Positions 1 to 7,537 of a DNA stretch of 19,089 nt are shown one piece after another. A program made the translations under genes and the position numbers. The stretch's first letter is position 1, and each line of letters begins with the position of its first letter. The notes below the pieces were generated by a model, which worked only from the letters and a program-made list of their open reading frames with translations, did no database searches and was not told where the DNA came from. This DNA comes from Chrysochromulina parva (lineage: Eukaryota; Haptophyta; Prymnesiales; Chrysochromulinaceae). Where the stretch lies: NCBI GenBank assembly GCA_002887195.1, contig PJAB01000919.1:1-19089 (forward strand), read 5' to 3'.

Positions 1-209
1 TCCGCACGGCCCCCATATGCCCAATACCCCTTCCCCCTGGTTGGGCCCCTGTGGTAGCTCTGCCAACAGTCTCATCACACGTTGAGTTCACGGCCGCTTA
101 ACTGTTGGGGTCAAGCGGCACTGTTTTCAACGCCGTCGGCCGCTCGGGGCCGGGGGTCTCGGGGTCGCCGCGCTTCTCTCTCGTCGGAAGGCCCGACGAC
201 GACCGACAC

Positions 210-1586
210 ATGATGTCTGTGCCCCCGTGCACGAGCGCCTCCGCGTCCGTTTGCCAGCTCCACACCGCCATCGGAAAGTCCGGAGCTCTGCGCGTCTCAT
301 TTGTCGGGCGTGAATCCTTCACCAGCGCGGCTGTCGTTCAGTGGGGCTACAGCCAGGCGCTGCCCCTCGAGTTTTCTGTCAACGCGACCACAATGTCATA
401 CTCTCTGCAGGACCTGTGCGCGCCCGATGAGAATCGGCTTCGGGGCTGGGAGGAACCTGGCCTGCTCCACCATGCGGAACTTCCGCGCGGCCGTTCGCCT
501 CTCCCGCTCTATTATCGCGTCGGCTTTCCCCAGGCTGATGTCTGGTCAGATGTCACGGGGCCAGTCCAGAGTCCGAGCGCGGCGACGCCACGCCTCGCGA
601 TGTTTGGCGACATGGGAACGTACAACTACGCTCCCCACAATGGGGTGCTCGACGCCAAGATTTTAGGGGCGGTGGACGACAAGGTTGCCCTCAGCCTTGC
701 CAAGGTGGCGACCAGCACGCCCGGCATTCATGCCGTCGTGCACGTCGGCGATCTGGCGTACGCACACGACGGGCCCGCAAGCCGCTGGAGGTACTGGTTT
801 GACGAAATCGAGGCGACCGCGTCCATCACGCCGTGGATGATCAACTGCGGCAACCACGACTGCCTCTGGGGCCCAAGCGCAATCAATCCTCACGGGCCCA
901 CGTGGCCAGGTGCCATGATCGATGCTGGCGGCGACGGTGGCCAGTGTGGCGTGCCCACCGACGCCCGGTTCTGGATGCCAGGCGATCCTGCCGAGCTCGC
1001 GCGCGCCGGCTGGACCGAGTCCCGCAACGCGTCCCGAAACAACATCTTCTACTCGTTCGACGTGGGCCCCGTGCACGTGGCGATGATCTCTTCCGAGCAC
1101 GATCTCTCGGCGAGCTCGATCCAGATCGCGTGGCTCGAACGTGATCTCGCTTCTCTGAACCGGAGCGCGACGCCGTTCGTGATCCTCGGCATCCACCGCC
1201 CCATTTACACCTCGACCCAAGGCGGATTTCGGATCCCCGAGACCCTCGGGATGCAGGCGACTTTGGAGCCCCTCCTGCTTCGCCACCGTGTCACGATGGT
1301 CGCGGCGGGTCACTATCACCAGTACGAACGCTCCTGCCGCATCGCGAAATCGAAGTGCGTCTCGTCCCTCTCCGTGAATGCGACGGTGCACGTGACGGTC
1401 GGCATCGGGGGTCTCCAGCACCACAGCGACTGGGTGAGTCCCGTGCCATCATGGGTCGAAAAACAGGACGCCTCCAGTTATGGCTACCTTTTGCTGGATG
1501 TGGTCAATGCAACCCATGCGCATGCGAAGGCGGTCAATGCTGTCGCGAACGACGAAGTCTTCGACGAGTTCTGGCTGCTGGCGTGA
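210..1586 (+). CDS. Purple acid phosphatase-like metallophosphoesterase
   Basis: The predicted enzyme hydrolyses phosphate monoesters with a dinuclear metal centre. From the ATG at 210 (458 residues) all five metallophosphatase blocks of purple acid phosphatases are visible in order: GDMG (Asp134), GDLAY (Asp181, Tyr184), GNHD (Asn215), GIHRP (His329) and GHYHQYER (His368, His370). The tyrosine in the second block is the one that gives the family its purple charge-transfer band. Residues 16-120 match the N-terminal fibronectin-like domain, with QLH and RVSFVG standing where plant enzymes have QVH and RVSWVT. Several N-x-S/T sites fit a secreted glycoprotein. No signal peptide is visible from this ATG. 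The frame is open back to a TAA at 99-101 without another ATG, so an upstream exon outside or at the edge of the window is likely. It converges with the J-domain gene. Confidence 0.88.
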   Translation: MMSVPPCTSASASVCQLHTAIGKSGALRVSFVGRESFTSAAVVQWGYSQALPLEFSVNATTMSYSLQDLCAPDENRLRGWEEPGLLHHAELPRGRSPLPLYYRVGFPQADVWSDVTGPVQSPSAATPRLAMFGDMGTYNYAPHNGVLDAKILGAVDDKVALSLAKVATSTPGIHAVVHVGDLAYAHDGPASRWRYWFDEIEATASITPWMINCGNHDCLWGPSAINPHGPTWPGAMIDAGGDGGQCGVPTDARFWMPGDPAELARAGWTESRNASRNNIFYSFDVGPVHVAMISSEHDLSASSIQIAWLERDLASLNRSATPFVILGIHRPIYTSTQGGFRIPETLGMQATLEPLLLRHRVTMVAAGHYHQYERSCRIAKSKCVSSLSVNATVHVTVGIGGLQHHSDWVSPVPSWVEKQDASSYGYLLLDVVNATHAHAKAVNAVANDEVFDEFWLLA

Positions 1587-2278
1587 TGGTGCGCGCCAGG
1601 CTCAACCATTCGTGCAGCCACGGCAAATGCCACGGCCTCATTGACACATTGCTCACCCATTGCGTAATGAGCATCGACCATGATATCGCGGCGGTGATAT
1701 GTGATTCGCGGCGCTCGTGTGGAGCGCGTCTGGTGTGTGGCGGCTCGGCTCCGCCCCGCGCACGCAGCGAGCTGACCGCCGCGCAGACGTATAATAGCCG
1801 TGCAAACCCCGTCGCCCCCCCTGTGCGCTTCGCTTGCCGTAGTCTTAGTGTGGCCTTCGACTCTGTGGCCTCGGCAAATCGTGTGTTGAATGTTCGACCG
1901 GAGCCATCGCATGCGGGACGCGGGTCCTTGCGGGACCACCGGCGACGACGGCGGGTTCGTAACTAAATAATAAATAACATCGTCGTCGCGTCTCGCGGTC
2001 CGCGCGTGTCTGCGTCACTTTTACGGCGGCGTACTATCAATATAGACCGCTCGAGCCGGAGCCGCAAGGCGATCTGCCTCGCCGGGCGAAAGGGCGGAGC
2101 GAACCACGCGAACTCCGAATCACCGACGGCGACGCGATCGGATCCGGATTGAGACCCGCGAAGGGGATCGATGATCGGTCGAATCCGTATCCGAATCGCG
2201 CCTTCCCGGCCTTCGCGTCTAGAACACCTAGCAGCTAGCTATACTTGATCAGTCCACATCTCCGGCAGTGGTCGTGTT
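1587..2278. other. Convergent intergenic region, phosphatase / J-domain gene
   Basis: About 690 bases lie between two gene 3' ends. The first half is GC-rich with long but unconvincing open frames that lack family motifs. An AT-rich patch (TAA/ATAA-rich) lies at about 1964-1980. The second half holds a strong imperfect hairpin at 2133-2200. I see no tRNA, rRNA or supportable coding sequence. Both 3' UTRs and poly(A) signals should lie here. Confidence 0.6.
2133..2200. repeat. Imperfect inverted repeat / hairpin in 3' intergenic DNA
   Basis: The 18-nt arm at 2133-2150 pairs with the 19-nt arm at 2182-2200. The arms differ by one mismatch and one bulged base. The loop is about 31 nt and contains GATCGATGATC. 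It lies close downstream of the J-domain gene's stop. It could be a 3' UTR structure or a remnant of a small element. The function is unknown. Confidence 0.7.
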
Positions 2279-3232
2279 CTAAGCAGCTCTGGGCTCGATG
2301 GACGCGATAGCAAACCACAGCTCGTCGGCACGGGACGCCGTCACCATGACACGCACTTTGGCTGTCTGATCGCTGAGATCGACCTTGATCACTGTCCCGA
2401 CTTTGCCCGCACATCGGGCGCGTCGACTGTCTTTCTCTGAGTCGATGCCGGCTGCGCGCGATGCCCGGTGAATCGCTTCAATGTCTGGGCACACATGTGC
2501 CTCCAAGCCTTCTCGTGCATCCCGAGGATCCCAAAGGGCACCCATCCCAAACCAGAGCTCTATGGCGGAGCCAGGCGAGACCATCAATCGTACCTTGCAC
2601 GTCTTGTCCTGCGGATCGACCCTTGCTATGACGCCGAGCTTACCGGCGTGCTTGGCTCGCAATTCATCGTACTCCGTGCTAATGTTGCACGCGCGGGAGG
2701 CCCGGTGTATGCTCGCCACGTCGGCTCGAACCCATACCTCCAGATCGACAGCCGGGAATACCTTTGGCGGCGGCTGCTGCTGCTGCGCCGCCCTCTGATG
2801 CATCGTGCGTAGCCATTCGTGCACCATTCGGGCGTGCTCGGCCTGCTGCGCCTGCGTCGGTCCTCCTGCGTTGTCTCTGACGGAGCCATACGTATCATAC
2901 TGTTGACGTTTCTGCGGATCCTTGAGCACCTCGTACGCGTTGCTGACTGCCGCGAACGCCTCCTCCGCCCGCTCGCGTGGCAGCTCCGGACTCCTGTCGG
3001 GGTGTGTCGCCAAGGCCTTTTTGCGGAAGGCCTGTTTGATCTCTTCTTCTGATGCGTCGCGCGGAAGATCCAACGTCTTGTAGGGGTCAGGGGTTGCGGT
3101 CGACAAACTGCGGATGCAAATGCCAAGGCGAGAGCCGGCAAAGGAGCTATTGCGAAAATTGGAGCTCAATGAGGAGACAAATAGGCGTGCAGGCCGCCCA
3201 CTGAGTCGGCGGAAGAGGGCCATTGACGCCAT
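2279..3232 (-). CDS. Mitochondrial-type J-domain protein with two SH3-like repeats
   Basis: This is a DnaJ-family co-chaperone expected to stimulate an Hsp70 ATPase. The frame opens at an ATG at 3292, but the ATG at 3232 is preferred because it starts a typical mitochondrial presequence (MASMALFRRLSGRPARLF), rich in Arg, Ser and hydrophobic residues and with no acidic residue for about 45 positions. Counted from 3292, the J domain spans about residues 69-136 with an intact HPD at 97-99. A Gln/Pro linker follows at 166-177. Two copies of a 70-residue module lie at about 186-255 and 265-334. Each starts with an IHRASRA segment and continues AGK-x-G-x-(V/I) then D-x-x-D-x-T-x-KVR-x-MV and ELWF. 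The second half resembles the SH3-like repeats of Mind-bomb/HERC-type proteins. There is no Gly/Phe region or zinc finger, so it is a class III (DnaJC) protein. It is divergent from NAA50. Confidence 0.85.
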   Translation of the reverse strand: MASMALFRRLSGRPARLFVSSLSSNFRNSSFAGSRLGICIRSLSTATPDPYKTLDLPRDASEEEIKQAFRKKALATHPDRSPELPRERAEEAFAAVSNAYEVLKDPQKRQQYDTYGSVRDNAGGPTQAQQAEHARMVHEWLRTMHQRAAQQQQPPPKVFPAVDLEVWVRADVASIHRASRACNISTEYDELRAKHAGKLGVIARVDPQDKTCKVRLMVSPGSAIELWFGMGALWDPRDAREGLEAHVCPDIEAIHRASRAAGIDSEKDSRRARCAGKVGTVIKVDLSDQTAKVRVMVTASRADELWFAIASIEPRAA

Positions 3233-3391
3233 CGTGCGGTCCCTGCGCCGCCGAGCGCGTGTGAAGACTATTGTGTGAAGAGTGTCAGGCATGACTTAAA
3301 TTGAGCACGTGAGACGGCGCGATGTTCAAAGGACGCCGTCGCGGGCGAGTGCGACGCGGCGGCGTGTGTCGACGGCGGCAAAGCCGCGATC
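3233..3391. promoter_or_regulatory. Divergent promoter spacer, J-domain gene / NAA50
   Basis: Only 159 bp separate the preferred start codons (99 bp if the outer ATG at 3292 is used), so both promoters must overlap. A palindromic CACGTG followed by A lies at 3306-3312. No TATA box is evident. Regulatory function is inferred from position. Confidence 0.5.
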
Positions 3392-3925
3392 ATGCCTGCG
3401 GACGCTGAAGGCGAGAAAGACTCTCGATACGAGGCGGCCCAGAAGCTCATCAGCTTCGGCGAGCTCACACCAAAAAATGTGGAGCAGCTGCGCAAGCTCA
3501 ACCTCGCCGTCTTCCCCGTGAAATACAGCGACAAATTCTACACCGACCTCTCGTCCAACCCTGTGCAGCTCTATACGCACCTGGCTTACTTCACGGACAT
3601 CATGGTAGGTGCCATCTGCTGCCGTGTCGAGTCGCAGGACGGTGCCGCCTTCAAGGTCTACATCATGACCATTGGCGTCCTTGCTCCCTATCGCCGGCTC
3701 GGCATTGGCAAGCAGCTGCTGCAAAAGGTGTTGGAAGCCTGCAGCCTGCAACCCGACTGCGTCGAGATCTACTTGCACGTGCAGGTGGGCAACGACAGTG
3801 CCGTCGACTTCTACAAAGGCTTCGGGTTCGAGGTCGGTAGCATCGTCAAGGACTACTACACGCGCCTCGATGTCAACGACGCGCACATAATCTCGAAGCG
3901 GCCGCCCTTCTTGTCGACCAGCTGA
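3392..3925 (+). CDS. NAA50: N-alpha-acetyltransferase 50 (GNAT family)
   Basis: NAA50 (San) transfers acetyl from acetyl-CoA to the N-terminus of proteins beginning Met-hydrophobic and works with the ribosomal NatA complex; its loss affects sister chromatid cohesion in animals. The 177-residue product has the whole GNAT fold. The substrate-binding FPVKYSDKFY lies at 41-50 (FPVSYNDKFY in human). The catalytic Tyr equivalent is Tyr90 in VYIMT, and His129 lies in IYLHVQ. The acetyl-CoA loop is RRLGIG at 101-106. The C-terminal strand has NDSAVDFYKGFGFE and a YY pair at 155-156. Family members are about 150-170 residues, so this is full length with a slightly longer N-terminus. The ATG at 3392 is the first in frame. 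Similarity extends along almost the whole protein, so the assignment is firm. Confidence 0.95.
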   Translation: MPADAEGEKDSRYEAAQKLISFGELTPKNVEQLRKLNLAVFPVKYSDKFYTDLSSNPVQLYTHLAYFTDIMVGAICCRVESQDGAAFKVYIMTIGVLAPYRRLGIGKQLLQKVLEACSLQPDCVEIYLHVQVGNDSAVDFYKGFGFEVGSIVKDYYTRLDVNDAHIISKRPPFLSTS

Positions 3926-4513
3926 TGAATACGCGCCGACGGCGCACGCCTGCACGACATGCGAAGCTCTACCAACTTCATCTGCAACGATGGCAGCTGG
4001 ATCTGCGTGTGCACACTGCCGCCGAGCTTGCAGAGGCCTTCCACACGATAGACGAGGCCGCTCCGCTCAGGCTCACGGCGTCACGGGCGGCGAGCGGAGG
4101 AGAGTGAGTCCAAGTGTGGTGTCAGAGCGACTTTCATTCGCGTGGACATAGAGAGGCTGTGAAGAAAAATCATAAGAATCATGTCCACACAACTCTGGGC
4201 GGGCGGCAGCGCCGGTGGCGGGAGTACCGCGCCCGCGGCCCGTCCAGAAAACGGGCGCGCGTTAAGGCGGGATGGGGGACGGTTGCGCGATGCACGATGG
4301 CGCAATCGGCAATGGGGTACGCTGTGCGTGCTGCTGCAAAGGAGAAAGGTATGCGTGCGGTGTGTGGGCTGAGGGGCGCCGCTGGAGGCGCCGGGTTTAA
4401 GCGAGAGTGAGCGATCTCGGATGTGGATTGGTCAATCGTCGTGACGTCGTGTGAGCTGTGCGGCGGGACAAGGAGGTCGAGAGGGAGATAGAGGGAGATG
4501 CACTCCTTCTCCT
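3926..4513. other. Convergent intergenic region, NAA50 / coiled-coil gene
   Basis: This stretch of 588 bases lies between two gene ends. It carries a small inverted repeat, GGCGCC-GCTGGA-GGCGCC, at 4375-4392. Short open frames are Arg/Ala/Gly-rich and show no motif. I see no RNA gene. Confidence 0.55.
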
Positions 4514-5503
4514 CTACCTGCCAGCCTTACGCTTGCGCTCCTCCTCCTTTTTTCGCTTGCGCTCCTCCTCCTCTATTTGCAGCTGCAGCTGCCGTTGCTC
4601 GGCGTTCGCTTTCTCGACGCGCTCCGCGTCTGCCTTGAGCTTCGCCTTCCGCGCCAGCTCCTCCTTGCGCATGAGCTCCATCTTTGCCTGTCGTTCGGCC
4701 TCCAGCCTCGCGAGGCGGCGCTCCTCAGCGAGCCTCTCCCTCTCCGCCTGTAGTGCGGCCTCGCGCTGCGTCTCCTCCTTGCTCCTCAGGTACCACGCCC
4801 ACCAGTCCGACTCGGCCTGCTCGGCGATCTCGAGGTCCACCTTCAGCTGTGCCTCGCCTCGCTCGCGTGCCGCCTTGGCGAGCTGCCACTCCTTGGACAC
4901 CAGATCCTCCGGGGGACCCTTATCGAGGCATTTGCCCCACCCACCGGCGGTGCGGCTTGGAGAGGGCGGCTGCCAATCGCCGAGCGCACTCGGCGGTGGT
5001 CGATGGGTGATTGTCGAGTTGATCCGAAGCACCTCTTGTTTCCGTTCTTGCTCGAGTCGCTCGCGCACGAGGCGGCTCTCGTCTTGCTCGGTCTCAAGAA
5101 GATACTGCCTCCACGCCACTCGGGCCGTGGGCGTGCTAAGTGCTATCTGCATCAGCAGCCCACCTGCATCCGCCTGCCTCTTAACGGCTGGATCTAATGT
5201 TGGGGCCGCTGGCGCCTTTCGATGCGGCGAGCAGCCCGACCATGCGCACGCCCACTGCCGTGCCGCTCGTGGAGTGAGTCTGGCAGCTACAAAAGAGGCG
5301 TGCTGTGGCGGCAGTGCCGATGCGGCCACATGGGCTGGCAGACGTGGCGGTCTGCGGAACTGACCTTTATATGATGATGGCAGCGTTGGTGGCTGAGGTC
5401 GTGGTTGCGGTTTTAAGGTAACGGTAGCGCGTGCTGGTGCGGAAGACGGCCTCGCGACGCTGGCTGCTGTAGAGCGGCTCGGTGCGGCCGATGCGGGCCT
5501 CAT
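4514..5503 (-). CDS. Hypothetical coiled-coil protein, highly charged C-terminus
   Basis: I do not recognise the family. From the ATG at 5503 it encodes 329 residues. The N-terminal ~110 residues are Pro/Ser/Ala/Arg-rich and probably disordered. A middle segment around 110-160 includes WRQYLLETEQDESR. From about residue 200 to the end it is an almost continuous Glu/Arg/Lys/Ala coiled coil, interrupted by a SDWWAWYL patch near 233, and it ends in a run of Lys/Arg/Glu. Such proteins are often cytoskeletal or ciliary, but nothing here is specific. The reading frame stays open upstream to 5659 without an ATG, and the sequence just before ATG 5503 ends in CTGTCAG, a plausible splice acceptor. It may therefore be the 3' exon of a gene that includes 5640-6221. 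Confidence 0.6.
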   Translation of the reverse strand: MRPASAAPSRSTAASVARPSSAPARATVTLKPQPRPQPPTLPSSYKGQFRRPPRLPAHVAASALPPQHASFVAARLTPRAARQWACAWSGCSPHRKAPAAPTLDPAVKRQADAGGLLMQIALSTPTARVAWRQYLLETEQDESRLVRERLEQERKQEVLRINSTITHRPPPSALGDWQPPSPSRTAGGWGKCLDKGPPEDLVSKEWQLAKAARERGEAQLKVDLEIAEQAESDWWAWYLRSKEETQREAALQAERERLAEERRLARLEAERQAKMELMRKEELARKAKLKADAERVEKANAEQRQLQLQIEEEERKRKKEEERKRKAGR

Positions 5504-5639
5504 CTGACAGCGGAGTCTGTCTGAAGGCAATGCTGCTGGGCTCCATAGCCTCCAAGATCGCTGATCGACTTCCAAGACGCTCGTTTCCGTAACATGTTTT
5601 GCCGTTACATGTACGCGAACCAGCAACCAATTTCCGCCT

Positions 5640-6221
5640 TTAGGACGCTTCCCCTCCACGACCCAAGGAACGGCCTATGGCCGCACGAACTGCCACACGG
5701 CACTCTTCGATCGCGTCCGACGACGCTTTCTGGGTGCGAAGGATTGCTAGATGTGCTCGCGTGACGACCAGCTCGGACAGCGTGGCAGCGAGGGATGTTG
5801 AAGAAGGTAGCCCAGCTTCGTCTTTACTCATCGGTTCACGGGCGGCGAATCGATCTCTGCGCACCGAGTCCGATCGCGGCGGCACTGCCGGGATGTTCCG
5901 AGAGGGGCTTTCATTGCGTGCCGTCATCGACTTTGCCTCTGCACGACGGCGATCTCGTCGCTCCTTGTATAGAGCGGCTGCTGACTTGAGTAGTTTCAAC
6001 CCCGCTTCTCGTCTCTTGCGCTGCTGCTCCCACTTCTGAGCGGGTGTCAATGCAGTGGCGACACCTCGAGTTGCACCCGAAGCTGCCGTGACCGATTTTT
6101 TCGTTGCCGGCTTTGCCGGCTTGTTGAATGCAGAGGAGAAGGCTGTACTCGAGTGCTGAGATAGTGCTGCCAGCACGAGTAGATTCAGCACGCGCGACGA
6201 GGATGGATGGCGTGGGCCCAT
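5640..6221 (-). CDS. Hypothetical small basic protein with plastid-type leader
   Basis: This is a 193-residue product from the ATG at 6221. Residues 8-26 form a signal peptide: a basic/Ser start, the hydrophobic core VLNLLVLAAL, then SSTAF. Just after the presumed cleavage site come Phe and a Lys/Ser/Thr/Ala-rich stretch without acidic residues (FSSAFNKPAKPATKK). That layout is the bipartite targeting signal used for complex red plastids. The mature part is Arg/Lys-rich with a helical segment at about 60-100 and a second at about 145-185. I recognise no domain. The start is chosen because it begins the signal peptide and lies before the divergent GMF-domain gene; the open frame continues further upstream only across that gene's antisense. 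It could be joined by splicing to the coiled-coil gene at 4514-5503. Confidence 0.6.
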   Translation of the reverse strand: MGPRHPSSSRVLNLLVLAALSQHSSTAFSSAFNKPAKPATKKSVTAASGATRGVATALTPAQKWEQQRKRREAGLKLLKSAAALYKERRDRRRAEAKSMTARNESPSRNIPAVPPRSDSVRRDRFAAREPMSKDEAGLPSSTSLAATLSELVVTRAHLAILRTQKASSDAIEECRVAVRAAIGRSLGRGGEAS

Positions 6222-6367
6222 CGCCACGTGAAGGGGAAGAATACGTACCGGTAACGTAATCGCCCGATTAATTAGTGTACCCTTTACATTGGGCAGCGAT
6301 CGGAGTTTCGTCACAAAACTCACACCGGGAACTCCGCGCAACTCCGCACCGCCATCGGGATAAAGAG
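6222..6367. promoter_or_regulatory. Divergent promoter spacer, plastid-leader gene / GMF-domain gene
   Basis: A 146-bp spacer separates the two start codons. CACGTGA lies at 6225-6231, four bases from the minus-strand ATG. An AT-rich ATTAATTAG stretch at 6267-6275 is the only AT-rich element. Promoter function is inferred from the head-to-head arrangement. Confidence 0.5.
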
Positions 6368-7537
6368 ATGGCCTCTCTCGATGCCGAGGAGGCAAAGGCA
6401 CTGCAGGAGCTTGAGGCAGAGTACGAGAAGAAGCGCACCGAGCTGCGAAAGAGCTTCGAAGAGAAGCGCAAATCGCTCGGCAGCTCGGCTGTTGGAGGGA
6501 TGAAGGGTCTTGGGCCGAGATGGACGCGCGGCGAGATTGAGGCTCCGGCAGCTTCGAGATCAATGGGTTCGTACACCGTCCGTGTCTACACGGAGGAGCA
6601 GCAGGCGCGTCTCGGCGTCGCCGAGGATGGCACTCCCAAGGCAGGCGTGCCGGCGCCACCACCACCGCCGCCACCGCCGGCGCCAGCGCCGGCTCGAGCA
6701 CCCGCCGCGTCAGCTCCGCCGCCTCCCACCTCGTCAGCGTCATTCGAGAAGAAGATGACGCTGTGGGAGCGTGAGCAGGCCGAGGCGCACGGCCTCGAGG
6801 AAGAGCGTGCAGCGCGGATCGCCGCACTGGACAGTGTGCGCGCTCGGGAGGCAGAGGCTGCACGCCTGCGCGAGGAGGAGTGGCGCAAACAGGACGAGGA
6901 GCGGTTCGCGCAGGAGGACGCGAGGCGGAAGCAGCTGCTCGAGGAGCAGGAGAAGGCCCAGAGGGCGGCGGAGGAGCGCGGGAACCGAGAGAAGGCGGAA
7001 CTCGAGGCGTCGCTGGTAGAGGAACAGAAGAGGTTGAAGGCGGAGCAGGACAGGCAGGCGGAGATCTTTCGCAAGAAGCACGAGGCCGAGGCAGTCGTGA
7101 GGAGCAACGCGGATGAGTACAGGTACACATTCGAGGAGGGCATGGAGAAGAAGATCCAGACGTTTCGGCAGCGCGGCAACGGCGGCGACGCGTTCGTCAT
7201 CAAGATCGACCATGAGCACAACATGCTGCGCATCGAGGAGGAGTACAAAAAGTTGCCCTCCCTTGAGGCCTTTGCAGAGAAGCTGGAGGATACCGAGCCG
7301 CGCTACCTGCTCTTTATTCACACGGTGAAGCACTCGGATGGACGCACGCAGTTCCCGATCGCCTTCATCTGCTTCCTGCCCGAGACGATGCCTACGCACG
7401 TCAAGGTGATGTACACGCGCGCGGTCAATGACCTCGCTGAGAACACCTTTAAGGTACCCAAGTACGTGATGCTCGAGGAGCTCGAGGACCTCACGGCGAC
7501 GTGGCTTGAGAAGAAGCTCGAGATCGTGCGCAAGTGA
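6368..7537 (+). CDS. Coiled-coil/proline-rich protein with C-terminal GMF-type ADF-H domain
   Basis: The C-terminal ~135 residues (about 255-389) match glia maturation factor, an ADF/cofilin-fold protein that binds Arp2/3 and debranches actin filaments. Shared landmarks include an IKID segment, PRYLLFIHTVKHSDGR (PRFIVYSYKYQHDDGR in human GMFB), FPIAFICF, MYTRAVNDL and EDLTATWLEKKL. GMF is usually a stand-alone protein of about 140 residues. Here it follows a short N-terminal coiled coil (5-40), a TVRVYTEEQQARLGV segment (about 70-84), a proline run (about 96-110) that could bind profilin or SH3 domains, and a long Glu/Arg coiled coil (about 130-245). The ATG at 6368 is the first in frame. The protein probably acts in cortical actin or Arp2/3 control. 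The GMF domain is confident; the role of the N-terminal part is inference. Confidence 0.88.
   Translation: MASLDAEEAKALQELEAEYEKKRTELRKSFEEKRKSLGSSAVGGMKGLGPRWTRGEIEAPAASRSMGSYTVRVYTEEQQARLGVAEDGTPKAGVPAPPPPPPPPAPAPARAPAASAPPPPTSSASFEKKMTLWEREQAEAHGLEEERAARIAALDSVRAREAEAARLREEEWRKQDEERFAQEDARRKQLLEEQEKAQRAAEERGNREKAELEASLVEEQKRLKAEQDRQAEIFRKKHEAEAVVRSNADEYRYTFEEGMEKKIQTFRQRGNGGDAFVIKIDHEHNMLRIEEEYKKLPSLEAFAEKLEDTEPRYLLFIHTVKHSDGRTQFPIAFICFLPETMPTHVKVMYTRAVNDLAENTFKVPKYVMLEELEDLTATWLEKKLEIVRK

Noticed and set aside
1355..1966. Open frames on both strands past the phosphatase stop
   Set aside because: Partly shadows of the phosphatase gene; the remainder is Arg/Cys/His-rich, lacks motifs and is what GC-rich DNA yields by chance.
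2170..2195. tRNA-like T-arm (GGTCGAATCC) in the convergent spacer
   Set aside because: The loop is one base too short (no TTC), and no acceptor or anticodon stem can be built around it. It is better explained as part of the hairpin at 2133-2200.
6222..7130. Upstream extension of the minus-strand frame that ends at 5640
   Set aside because: This part is the antisense of the coiled-coil and proline-rich codons of the GMF-domain gene. Its product is Pro/Arg/Ser-rich with no motif, and the signal peptide beginning at 6221 marks the real start.
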